Of a DNA stretch of 64,000 nt, positions 48,302-59,387 are shown piece after piece. Both the position numbers and the translations under genes were made by a program. Source of the DNA: Oncomelania hupensis (Eukaryota; Mollusca; Gastropoda; Littorinimorpha; Pomatiopsidae); assembly GCA_036898135.1 (NCBI GenBank), contig CM072515.1:47318645-47382644 (forward strand), given 5' to 3'. How positions within the stretch are numbered: position 1 is the stretch's first letter; each line of letters opens with the position of its first letter. Under the pieces are notes generated by a model, which was not told the origin of the DNA, did not search any database, and worked only from the letters and a program-made list of their open reading frames with translations.

Positions 48302-48955
48302 TTACTTTGACAAATTGTTTCTAACAAATGCAACATAAATATTGCAAGAAAACACTTGAAATAGATGTTTGATGAGTTTATCTACATTAAAAAATTCACT
48401 TTGAACTAAAAATCGTCGAAAATCTATAGGAAACACTTCAGTTTTTCACGACCCGTCTAGAGACACATTCGAACACAACTTGTGTCACAAGCAAGCTTCG
48501 GAACAAGGAATTTCATGAAAAATTCATACGCCACACACTTTTATGTACCAAAACGTAGTACCAATATGGACTTTTCACCCTCCAGACGTTATATATCAAT
48601 CCACATTGGGGATTTCCCTTCATAGTCGGACAAGAAAAGTTGGGGTATCGGAGGTCAATTAGTGCCATTGTTTTAGCAAGGTGTGATCAACACCCTTATC
48701 AAAATCAACAAAATAAACAATGTTTTAGTAATTTTTGAACAAAATCCGTTTGGGATATTAAAGAAAAGTCTTAAATAAAGACAAAGAGGCAACAATCTTA
48801 AAATTGATGGGGTAGCCTATTTTTAGTGTTTTACGGCTGTAGCAGCGAATCAATCCTAGCGTCTTTAGCCGGGTTTTGTCATGCGGCAACACATTTGTGT
48901 ATTATTCACATAGTTCAAAATATGGCCAAAAATCAATGCACTTACTCCAAAGCAC
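48302..48955. other. No gene seen; possible promoter DNA
   Basis: AT-rich DNA upstream of the candidate exon. No TATA or repeat end identified. Confidence 0.35.
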
Positions 48956-48995
48956 TAGACCTCAGTTTATACTCTCATACGAAGGAGTACGGGAC
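48956..48995 (-). mobile_element. Short SINE fragment
   Basis: ACCTCAGTTTATACTCTC and CGAAGGAGTA match the middle of the SINE at 4431-4755. Confidence 0.5.
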
Positions 48996-49104
48996 GCTTG
49001 CCTGTGCATCAGGGTCATGTTATTTATTTCGGCACTCCATGCTGTCAACTAGCTTCCAACCACTGCTTGCATCTGAAACAAGTTGACGCAGCACACCTGA
49101 ACTG

Positions 49105-49370
49105 AAACTATCCTATCCTATCCTGTCCCGTAACCCTGACGTCGTAGGGACACCACAGATGATCGTTTAACCAGCATACTCCATCTTTCTCTGTCCTCAG
49201 CAGCCCTGATGGCTTCGCTCAGTGTCAAACCAGTCATTCTCGAATGTTCCTCCCACCTCTTTTTCGGTCTCCTCTTCTTTACCTCCTTGCACTGTGCCTG
49301 AGTAAGTCTGCAGAGATGATCTGGTGACGTGGCCACTCATCGAGTCCGTTTCTTACCACTTACTCCATCG
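49105..49370 (-). pseudogene. GGATA-tailed LINE, decayed 3' fragment
   Basis: Tail TATCCTATCCTATCCTG, 3' UTR, then coding for KKRRPKKRWEEHSR and TGLTLSEAIRAAEDRERWSM with several small deletions. Confidence 0.85.
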
Positions 49371-49659
49371 TTTGTCAATACCAGTTTTCACTGTGAAATT
49401 TATGTCATCGTGTTGACCTCTCCATCTTTGTTTTTTCGTTGTAATCTGTGTGAGTCATGTGTTGGTGATGCAAATAAGATGATGGCCAGGAAATCTCTGT
49501 AGTCTTCCCACTTTTTAACATGCAATCTGTGTAGCTGCTGTGACTGCTCGCATGGAAGCGTGCAGATTGGTGGAGGGACAGATAAACTTCAAATATAAAA
49601 CAAAAAGCATAAAGCAACATCACTACTAAAAAAAAAAAAAAACACCCTTCCATCCAAAA
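49371..49659. other. No gene seen
   Basis: May contain further decayed LINE sequence; not alignable by eye. Confidence 0.35.
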
Positions 49660-49906
49660 ACTGCTCAAAGCACAAAGGATCTAGCTCAAAGAGGCCCAAA
49701 GGCAGCTTGAGCGCATAGTCTGACGCCCAGACGACCCAGCACAATCCTGGGCCACCTGGGATGGGTAGAAGAGACCTAGTGCGTGTTGGGCTTATTTGTA
49801 TAGTTGGCACTCACCCGCCTAGAACATGAGCGTCAGGATCTTTAAAGTTCGTTCGATGAAATGCACAGACTATACCTCGGTTTATACTCTCATCCGAAGG
49901 AGTAAG
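49660..49906 (-). mobile_element. SINE fragment (long tRNA-SINE family)
   Basis: Minus strand contains GAGAGTATAAACCGAGG-type sequence, GATCCTGACGCTCATGT, GTGAGTGCC, CCCAGGATTGTGCTGGG and a GCTTTGAGCAG end, followed by an A run (minus: T run at 49629-49642). Head missing. Confidence 0.65.
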
Positions 49907-50454
49907 CTTACAATGTTCTTCATCACACAGAGGGTCAAAACCATATAAACTCACAATACAAACATTGGGAAGAAAATCTTCCCTGTAGCTAACTGAACAC
50001 ATCGTTTTGCGCAGCCGTTTGGGCTGGAAAGTAGCCTAAACAAGAGCAATGGTTGTACTGTACAATGTTCTGTGTTTAAAAAAAAAAGCACTAAACGATT
50101 ATACAAGCATTGCCAAAATAAATTGTGTTAAGATAGTAGATGGACAGTGAGATAGTCGCTTGATTGGCGTCGCAGAGCAGTAAATATTTAGCCTCGTGGG
50201 ATAAATGTTTGTTTCCTGTGTGGACAGATCAGCTCTGATAGCCAACGGCAGATAGACCATGGTGGTATAGGCTAACAGATTGTAGGTCACGCTGTAAAGA
50301 TGGTAAACCTTGGCACGCAGATTCCTAATAAAACCCTGAAGTGATGTTTTGGAAAACGTCTCCCGTTGCTTTAGTAAGATAAGCTCTAAGGATGAAATGT
50401 TATTTTAGTTGTCAAGCTCGATTGGTCGGCTTGAACACAGTTATCAAACGCCAT
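49907..50454. other. No gene seen
   Basis: No recognised features. Confidence 0.45.
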
Positions 50455-50692
<238 letters not shown>

Positions 50693-50693
<1 letters not shown>

Positions 50694-51047
50694 CTGGTCT
50701 ATTTTCTTTCTCAATACTCCTCGGGTGGAGGCGAGGTTATGCGCGCTTGTGTAGGGATGTGAGAGGGTTGTAACCGCTTTTTTTTTTTGGGGGGGGGGAG
50801 GGAGAAAGGGAAGGGGGAGTGGTGTGGTGGTGGTGGTGGTGGTGGTGAACGGCTGGGGGAACATGGAGACTGACACTTGTTCGCGACACACAGTGCGTCA
50901 CGACGCAGGACATGGCAGCCTCACGCGACATTCTTCACACCGGACTGTCAGGCCGCCGTTTGGTCTTGCGCGCTGTTCAAACCCCAGAATACCAGACAGA
51001 GACCTGGACAGCGCGCTCATGGCTAAAAACTATGTTGAACTGAACTG
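50693..51047. other. No gene seen; T/G homopolymers and (GGT)n
   Basis: T9-G9 run at 50779-50798 and (GGT)n at 50826-50846. Confidence 0.5.
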
Positions 51048-51266
51048 TTCTTAAATAGCGCATTACCAACCCAAAGAGCTGCTCAAGGCGCTAACCGAAA
51101 ACAGGATCTAACTCATGCCGCCCAAGACGCCAACGTACTGCTGAAGGCGTGCCGACTAACGCCTCAAACGACTGAGGCCAAGAACAAAAAAGACCTAAAG
51201 CTTGTTGAGTGTGTTTATGCGTCTGTAGCACTCGCCCATTTAGAACATGAGCATCAGGACCTGGAG
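51048..51266 (-). mobile_element. SINE fragment (long tRNA-SINE family), 3' portion
   Basis: Reads GGTCCTGATGCTCATGTTCT, then CCTCAGTCGTTTGAGGCG, GGGCGGCATGAGTTAGATCC and GCGCCTTGAGCAGCTCTTTG to AATGCGCTATTTAAG. It joins the 5'-side motifs of the 4431 copy to the tail of the 40415 copy, defining one family. Confidence 0.7.
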
Positions 51267-51465
51267 GAGTGTTTAAGTATTGATCCATCCCAATAAAGTG
51301 GACTTTGTACGTATTACCTTGCCAAGTAGCTTACATGATGGTTCATTAGATAGGGCTGAGAGTTACAGAATTGTGATTTTTTTTTTACTTGGACATGTAC
51401 TGCACATATTCATCACAAAGTCATAATAATCCTTTGCTATTATCATTATTATTCATATTATTTTT
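51267..51465. other. No gene seen
   Basis: Featureless AT-rich DNA. Confidence 0.45.
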
Positions 51466-51540
51466 GTATTTAATCAATTTTATTTAGCGCTTTTTCAGCT
51501 CAAGGGTTGCTCCAGGCGCTTCATTGCTCACTTCATAGTG
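51466..51540 (-). mobile_element. SINE 3'-tail fragment
   Basis: Minus: AAGCGCCTGGAGCAACCCTTGAG and AAAAAGCGCTAAATAAAATT; only the tail is preserved. Confidence 0.5.
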
Positions 51541-52860
51541 TTCTGGATCATCATTTGTAAGCTGATAAAATTTAGGAAAACCTAAAAATAAATACCATTT
51601 TTAGACTCAAAACTCAGCATTTTTAATTTGATATTTTATTTCTGTATTAATGTACATTATTTTATTCTGTTATTTGTTTAGGAGGGGAGCTGTGAGGGAG
51701 TGGGGGGGGGAGGTGTTAAGTACATAAACTCACGCAACGCATGTGAAATCAAAAATTAACACCTACTCAAAACAGGAATATTCGAGAAAAAGACATAAAA
51801 TAAAATCAAGCAAAACACAAATCTAAACAAACGCAAAAAAGACTCTACAGTAAAATGAAAAGAAGCAACCACAAATGGCAGGAAGCAGTGGAAATAACCT
51901 GGCAGGAGATCTAAAAGGCCGGGGAGTGAATGGAGCGTGGCGGAAAAACGCCTTGATAAATCTACCTTCATAACTTACACGACATCACGCCACGGAATTA
52001 GTCCTAGAGACGGCCTGGCCCCAATCTACAGTTTTCATCCCGGTGCCGGCTCCCCCACCCCTACCCACATATATTTATCTAGAACTATACGCTGGCACAG
52101 CAGCGCTCGGCGATAGACCATGCAAGATTCATGGCACATCTTCGCCCGAGGGTCAAGCACAAACTAGGAGCTATTGGGCACAAAGAAGCACGCCAGGGTC
52201 AAGAGAGCAGAAAGATAGCCAGGGTTAACGGGCAAGCGGTAAGAGAGGTTAAGGGAGTTAACTCGAAGTAATGGGCCAAATGGACACAAGGAGGTAAGAT
52301 TTATCCAGAATTATGCAAAAGGCTTTAACTGAAACTAAGTGATATAAACTTTTATGGAATAATGCTAATAGAAGTAACATGTATAAAAGTAAATGAAAGG
52401 GAGAAATGTTTACATTTTAAATAAGCCTATATAGGAATGAGAAACAAACAAGGGGCACAATTTGTTAGCGATGGACTGTGTAAAATACTGTTTAGAATAA
52501 TTTGTTGGAAGACACAAAGGAACTAATTTGGAAGGAAGAAACTTCAGGATAAGGGACAAAAGGGAAGAAACTCTGCCATCAACGGACGAAGGGAGCTAAC
52601 TCGGTAAGAATGGTCCGCATGAAGGTAACTGTGCAGGAATGGGCCAAATAAAAGGGTGATTTATGTGCGAGGTTCCGGCCAACTTAATTCATCTCGTGCG
52701 TTTCGTCACAGGCGTGCGGCAATCCCGTCCCATCATTTCTAATTTTAAATCTCCCCCCCCCCCACACACACCATCGTAACCTCCCATCAATTGGCCCCCA
52801 TCCCTCGTCACCTCATTCATCAACCACATCCGCACAGACATTTGTGAACTTAACTGACTT
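51541..52860. other. No gene seen; degenerate GGTAA/GGGCCAAA repeats
   Basis: At 52200-52660 irregular repeats of GGTTAAGGGAGTTAACTCG- and AATGGGCCAAAT-type sequence occur. No exon recognised. Confidence 0.4.
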
Positions 52861-53445
52861 CTACGCCCACCCCGCCCTCCTGCCCCCTGGACTGCCCCAC
52901 AACTGATCACCTCTAGCAAACCTTCTTTCTCCCAACTCCGCCCTCCTGCCCCCTGGACTGCCCCACAATTGATCAACTCTAGCAAGCCTTTCTCCCAACC
53001 ACCCTCCTGCCCCCTGGACTGCCCCACAACTGATCACCTCTAGCAAATCTTCTTTCCCCAACCCTTCTCCTGCCCCACAAATGATCACCTCTAGCAAACG
53101 TTCTTTCTCCCAACCCCTCTCCTTCCCTCTGCACTGCCCCACAACTGATCACCTCTAGCAAATCTTCTTTCTCCCACTCCCCCTTCTGCCCCCTGCACTG
53201 CCCCACAACTGATCACCTCTAGCAAATGTTCTTTCTCCCAACCCCCCTCATTCCCTCTGCACTGCCCCCACAACTGATCACCTCTAGCAAATGTTCTTTC
53301 TCCCAACCCCACTCCTTCCCTCTGCACTGCCCCACAATTGATCACCTCTAGCAAATCTTCTTTCTCCCAACCCCCCTCCTCCCCCCTGGACTGCCCCACA
53401 ACTGATCCCCTCTAACAAATCTTCTTTCTCCCAACCGCACCCTCA
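52861..53445. repeat. About 60-bp minisatellite, 9-10 units
   Basis: Pyrimidine-rich units with CTGCCCCACAACTGATCACC and CTCTAGCAAATCTTCTTTC, 56-62 bp apart and up to about 15% different. Because many units are 60 bp, minus-strand frames stay open and give Gly/Arg-rich repeats (CGAVQ, EKEDLLEVISC); these are not considered genes. Confidence 0.93.
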
Positions 53446-54346
53446 CCGTTTTTATGCAACGGTTTTTGCAGTTTATCTATTTCATTTCTTCCACGTCCGA
53501 AGTTCTGGTTGTTCGTCAACATACCAATAATCTTCCTCAAATCGTCATTTCCTATTTTACGTTCGCTCTCAACCCCCATCTTCACCATAACTTTATTTTG
53601 CAATATTTCATCGAGATATCTTATGCCCAGACCACTTTTCTTGGTAAAGACCACTGTCCCCGTCCACACCGCACTCGTCCGACAATGTTTTGTTTTTTTC
53701 TTCTGAGCATCCATTCCAATCTCACATTTACCCCCGCCCCCTCCTTCCTTCGTGTGGTATCTCCCAATATAAATCTCGTCTTCTCCGTCATACTTTGGTA
53801 TGCTTCCTTCGTATATCTTATGACCAACTTTCTGACCCAAACGTTCTGCGTTCATCCACATCACACTTTTCCTCGTCTGGTTATAGCTTGCAATCTTACG
53901 TACACTCTCACATCTCTTATACATCCTCTTCCCTCCATCTCTCTCCATCCATCCCTCGCCCTCCCTCTCCCACCTCACTCTCTCTCTCCCTTTCTGTGAA
54001 ATGTTTGGATTTTAATTTGGAATCCAAAAATCCAAATAAAATCCCAAAACCATTTTCCTTACACATATTTTCTCAAGATATCTATGCCCGCACACAAACC
54101 TCTCTTAAAATGGTTTCCCTCTCTTGTATATTAGCCCACGACGAATGTACCTGAATCAACGGTCAAAGTCTTTATGTACATCGTACACGGTCGCTTTGCC
54201 AGGCACCAATTCCTTAATATTCAGTTCTTGTTTATTTTGTAATCTCGACATTAGAGGTATAAAGCATCCGTAAGATTCTTTTTTCAGATTTTTTTACTTT
54301 GCAAATCAAATGAAAGCTCCTATAAAGGAATATATGTCCAAAACAG
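53446..54346. other. No certain gene
   Basis: Overlapping frames on both strands (53412-53978 minus, 53454-53999 plus) are long but lack any recognised domain; pyrimidine-rich composition explains the lack of stops. Contains ATGGTATGCTTCCTTCG-like sequence with no repeat end. Confidence 0.35.
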
Positions 54347-54379
54347 GAACAGGCAGAAGAAGAAAAAGAAAAAGAAGAA

Positions 54380-54439
<60 letters not shown>

Positions 54440-54645
54440 TAAGAGGGAGGGAAGGAAGGAAGGAAGGAAGAAGAAGAAGAAGGAGGAAGAGGAGAAGGAG
54501 GAGGAGATAGAGAAGAAGAAGAAGGAGGTAGAAAAAAAGAAGAATGAGACGAAGAAAAAGAAGAAGAAGAAGGAGAAGGAGAAGAAGAAGAAGAAGAAGA
54601 AGGAGGAGGAGGAGAAGGAGGAGGAGGAGGAGGGAGAGAAGATCA
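54347..54645. repeat. 300-bp polypurine tract (GAA/GAAA/GGA)
   Basis: Almost pure A/G strand: (GAAA)n at 54384-54438, then AAGG, GAA and GGA repeats. Such tracts can form triplex DNA. Confidence 0.95.
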
Positions 54646-54852
54646 ATAAAACAAAAACAAAACGCAGCTGAAAAGCAAACATTTGCTTCGACAATTGTTC
54701 GCTGGAGCTAGAAATTACAGACGTTTTTTTGCCAACAAGATCGAAATGTCGGGACACGGAAAGTAATTTTTTATAATCAAAACAACATCACAGAAATACG
54801 CCTGTAGTCTGCCTCCAAGACAGATACGAAAGGCCCAGACATAGAAACTTAC

Positions 54853-55025
54853 TTTTCATACTTAAACAAACACGACAACACTTCGTCAAAGTCCGGATTG
54901 AATCTGGGAGAAATGGCAAACAGACGAGGCAGGTCAGTGAAGTAATCACAGGTTACCGCAAACTCCTTAATACCAGACATTGGTTCTGTCGCAATCATAC
55001 CATTTCTCAAGTTCTTACACGACTT
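54853..55025 (-). CDS. Candidate internal or terminal exon, unrecognised protein
   Basis: After a possible acceptor (CACATAG, AG at 55027-55026) the minus strand is open for 57 codons: KSCKNLRNGMIATEPMSG, then EFAVTCDYFTDLPRLFAIS and RFNPDFDEVLSCLFKYE. It ends at a GTAAGT donor (54852-54847), or alternatively at the in-frame TAA overlapping it. Composition is protein-like, unlike neighbouring low-complexity DNA. No family is recognised. The polypyrimidine tract is poor, so splicing is uncertain. Confidence 0.4.
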
Positions 55026-55285
55026 CTATGTGACGTGTTTATGATGATAAAACCACCCAAGATCGACCTACAGTCTGTCTGGGAGCATGAAACACGACCA
55101 GATAAATTCCGATGTCCCATAGAACGTGCATTTTTCATCAGGAATTTCTGATATTCCATCGTCCCGAACCTTGTCTGACAGACGTCCAGTCTTTTTCTCA
55201 TCTTCATCGCAGAAAGTTGTAGAAAGTCTTTATTCGCGATCCAACCCACACCACACTTACCTCACATTTACAGTAACATATCATA

Positions 55286-55288
<3 letters not shown>
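55026..55288. other. No certain gene
   Basis: The minus frame 55007-55249 lacks a recognised domain. Confidence 0.35.
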
Positions 55289-55328
<40 letters not shown>

Positions 55329-55338
55329 TGTGTGTGTT
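55289..55338. repeat. (GT)n microsatellite
   Basis: About 24 near-pure GT units. Confidence 0.97.
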
Positions 55339-55811
55339 GTCTCACGTGCAAGCGCGCATCAGTGGGTATAGTGGATTGGAATGTAATGCTATTTCCTCCC
55401 TTTGTTCCACGCTTTAGAGATGAAGCAAATTCAACACTTATTATGCAGTGTAATCGATTTTCCCCTATAACAATAATGAAACAAAGAGGTTGACCGTGTG
55501 AAAGTGTAAATACAAACCAGACACAGTGAATTATAAATGGACCACTACTGCGGGGAGCTCCAGGCACCACAAGCACCTCTCTCTCTCCAATATTCCTCTC
55601 TCTCGGTAATGATGTCACATGTCCAGGTCACGCGAGAGACCCGGAGAGTCTCGCCCTACATGGAACTCCCATCAGGCCTTAGCGCCATCTACATCGTTTC
55701 TGGTCCACTAGCGGAAGAAGATCTAAATTCGTCGTTGGTTTCTACGTTTTCTCTTTTACGAATTTTAAATTTCAGATTTACCGGTCAATTTCCACATTAA
55801 AATTGATTGCT
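55339..55811. other. No gene seen
   Basis: The 87-codon plus frame at 55537-55800 has no recognised domain. Confidence 0.4.
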
Positions 55812-55950
55812 GTTACATAATGCATTTACAAGCTCAGAGAGCTTCTAAAGGTGCTGGCCACTGATATTTAGAAAATATAAAAGAGTTTGCTGACGTCAGG
55901 ATTCGAACCCACGTCGCCGATGACCCACGTACACAACCGCTAAGCCCCTA
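55812..55950 (-). mobile_element. Short tRNA-derived SINE copy
   Basis: B box GGTTCGAATCC on the minus strand (plus GGATTCGAACC, about 55900-55910), GCTTAGCGG-type A-box region, and the tail CCTTTAGAAGCTCTCTGAGC...TGTAAATGCATTAT. Same family as 25114 and 61797. Confidence 0.75.
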
Positions 55951-56521
55951 TCCTCCTCCCCCCATCCTCTCCATCACTCCCCTATTCATTTCCCCCCGAT
56001 ACTGCCTTCTGCTATGCTCATTGAACATTCTCTGGCGTGGCTACATCAGTTGACAAGTCAAGCGACGGAAATGCCAGCGGACAATTTCTTATTTCTTCAG
56101 TGGAACACTAAAAGTCATTAATTTTATTAACTAACACTTAGCACGCGCCACCAAATTCCACACAGCGTGCAAATTTCATAGTTGGTAGACATGTTTAAAA
56201 AAAAGAAAAGAAACAAAAAAGAATTAAAAGAAAAGGCTGTAATAATTTTGTCAAATCCGGTTTTAGTTCCCCGGCACACGCACGCGCACTGAAGCGGGGA
56301 AGGGTAGGCGTGCGGAAGTTGATTAGTTATGGCGGCAGTCTTGCGTGGAAGGCTTTAAGTGCAATCGCAATTGTGTGTGATCGAGGCAGTGCGTGTGTGT
56401 ATGTGTGTGTGTGAACGAGAGGGTGTGTGTGTGTGTGTGTGTATGAGAAAGAGAGAGAGATCGAGAGAAAGATGGAGGAAAGGAAGGAGCGGAAATATTG
56501 ATATTTTCACAGTTTATCAGC
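55951..56521. other. No gene seen; (GT)n/(GA) tracts
   Basis: GTGTGT at 56390-56441, then GAGA. No exon recognised. Confidence 0.45.
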
Positions 56522-56532
56522 ATAATTAATGT

Positions 56533-57610
56533 CCTATCCTATCCTGTCCCGTAACCCGGAGGTCGTAGGGGCACCACAGATGATCGTTTAACCAGCATAC
56601 TCCATCTTTCTCTATCCTCAGCAACCCTCATGGCTTCGCTCAGTGTCAAACCAGTCCATTCTCGAATGTTGTCCTCCCACCACTTTTTCGGTCTCCCTCT
56701 TCTTCTACCTCCTTGCACTGTGCCTTGCAGAATGGTCTTTGCAAGTCCTGATGATCTGGTAAGGTGGCCATACCATCGGAGTTTCCGTTTCTTCACCATT
56801 GTGAGCAGGTCATCGTGTTGTCCAATGGCTTGTGTGATGGTCTGTCGGACTTCGTCGTTGGTGATGTGTTGGGTATAGGAAATGCCCAGAAGTCTTCTGT
56901 AGCACCTCATCTCCATGCATTGTATTCTTCGTTGGAGATCTGCTGTGAGGGTCCATGCTTCGCAAGCATATAGGAAGATGGAGATGACAAGGGAGCGCAG
57001 CAGTCTTACTTTGGAATGTAGACTGATGGTCCTGTCTTTCCAAATGGGCTTCAACCTTGTCAGGACAGCAGTTTGTGCCATCCTGGAGAGGACTTCCTGT
57101 CGGGACCCATTGCCTGATACAATGGCTCCTAACTATTTGAAGCTATGCACTGTCTTGAGGGATTGGCCTTGGACTTTGATGTCCGTGTTGATGCCATTGG
57201 TGTTGTTGGTCTTCTCTGCATTTATTTCCATTCCATAAGCTCTGGAGGTGGTGTCAAGCCTCTGTACCAACTGTTCAAGTTCTTGTGCCTCTCCAGCCAA
57301 TCCATCAATGTCATCCGCAAAACGAAGTTTGGAGATTGCTCTACCCCCTATGCTGACTGTGCCTTCGTGATCTGCAAGAGCATCTGACATGATGCGCTCT
57401 AGGAAGATGTTGAAGAGTGTTGGAGAGAGTAGGCATCTTTGACGCACACCGATTGTTGTTATGAACCACTGCACTGGTAGCCTTGTCATACAGGCTTTTG
57501 ATGACTTCAATAATTTTAGGGCTGATGTTGTACACTTTCATTGTTGCCCCTAGAGCTGCATGCCAGACTCGGTCAAACGCCTTCTTGAAGTCTATGAACA
57601 CATGATATAA
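56533..57610 (-). pseudogene. GGATA-tailed LINE, 1.08-kb copy with 11-bp TSD
   Basis: Flanked by the perfect 11-bp duplication ATAATTAATGT (56522-56532 and 57611-57621). Minus strand: FIDFKKAFDRVWHAALGA (RT palm motif), a small deletion with frameshift near 57465, intact FADDIDGLAGE, LKPIWKDRTISLHSKVRLL, YACEAWTLTADLQRRIQ, then an uninterrupted C-terminal frame of 180 codons (57081-56539) to the (TATCC)n tail. 5'-truncated within the RT. Confidence 0.92.
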
Positions 57611-57621
57611 ATAATTAATGT

Positions 57622-58502
57622 AGTTGATGTTTTAAATACTAGAAATAGAATCCCAAACGAAAACTTAAATCCAATGCATACAGGAGCCACAGCAGAATTC
57701 CATCTTACAAACGAGATAATAGAAATGCCTCATCAATAAAGGCCAAGCTACAATGTAAGTTGTAAACAGAACAGAAACCTTTATCTTACAACAATATTAA
57801 CCACTAGAAAGAAGGGCGCTCAATATTTCCATCTTAAAATGTGCGAACCCTGTTCCACAATGTAGGACATCAAATGACAAATGTGTTTAACATTCATTTA
57901 ACAATATAGTCAGTCCAAGACTGATTTCAAAGAGTCCTACTTCAAACGATTCGCCTTGTTTAAAGCAAACTTAATTAGACAATAAGATACAGTACTTCAG
58001 ATTAACTTAAGTGATTTACTTCACAAAAATAGAGTTTCACACAAAAGCTTCAGATAAGCCTAATTAAACAATAATCAGTTATAATAAATAAAATTCTTTG
58101 CGGGCGCCATTGATTTACCGCCCGGCTAACACCTGCAGGAATCCTGGTCCAGATTTAAAATTATTGAATATATTAAAATTACCTTCAAACCCAAAATGAA
58201 AAAAAAAGTATTTAATTCCTTGTAAATTTATTTGTCATGGTTATCATGGTAAGCAAAATTTAACAACAATCTGTCACAGTTATCATGACCTGGTGTATAA
58301 TGTTTATCTTTATCAAAGACTTCTTTGATGCTATTGTCGGCGACACCAGGTATAGCGTAGTGAATGTACATGATTAAGACAAAGGCAGAAAAGAAGTACC
58401 TCTAAGACTGTATTGCAATCATTAACCTTAAATAAATTTAGCACCCCGGTTTAAATAGGTATCCAGGAACGTGTTTCGGTACCTAAAATGCAAGCAGGGA
58501 GC

Positions 58503-58534
<32 letters not shown>

Positions 58535-59387
58535 AACTCTCTCTCTTTCACTCTCTCATACACACAAGAGTTTAGAAATAGAAAGTTCACCAAAGATGAT
58601 CTATCATAACACTCTGTGTCCCTCTAAGTACCCACTGAACACAGTGCTCGCAAACAATGGTGTGACACTTGTGCACGAATTTGCAATCAGCTGACGTGTA
58701 CGTATAGCACTCTATCCTCAGTGAACAACTTATGCAGGGTGGCATTTATGAGCAGCAGTTCCTTTCGGTATAATGTGCTCTCTACAGAAATGCAGCACAT
58801 TCATTCTCATAACAGTTTGGACCACTGCATAGTCAGGAACGATTTACGTCGTATGGTGCAGCGAGTTTTGTTAAGACAAAATTCAGTGTGTGGGATACCC
58901 TGATTCTTCGGTCGCTCGGCTCGCCTCAATCAAACTTGCATAAATTACATCACCTGTGTTAACCCTTTATCGTCACTGGCTTAACCCTTATCAGCCACAG
59001 TCGCCTTCACCGGGCCTAAAGGTGCCGAGTAAGAGGCTTTGCATAGAAACCGATTTATTTTCTATGTGTCACAGTTTCTATGTGTCTTTTTCATCTCAGT
59101 GCACAAAGCTGTATTCAACTGTCATACGATACGTTCTAGCTCTAATCAATCTTATTTTACGTTCTAGCTCTAATCAATTTTATATAGAAAGGTAAATCGA
59201 TACATATTTAAAGAATACTGTTCCATTAAAATATACTATGGAAAAAACCAACCTGCATTTAAAAAATAACAATAAACAAACAACCCTCTCTCTCCTCTCT
59301 TTCTCTCCTCCCTCTCTCTCGTCTCTCTCTCTCTCTTTCTCCCTCTCTCTTACAAACACTTCCACAGACAACATGCATAAACACATA
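57622..59387. other. No gene seen
   Basis: AT-rich DNA; (GACA)n at 58513-58533 and TC-rich tract at 59284-59350. No exon recognised. Confidence 0.45.

Noticed and set aside
52689..53399. Overlapping Gly/Arg-rich frames on the minus strand
   Set aside because: Produced by the 60-bp minisatellite; frames shift with unit-length changes.
53412..53999. Frames of 188 and 181 codons on opposite strands
   Set aside because: Both strands open through a pyrimidine-skewed region, no recognised motif, no splice sites; likely compositional.
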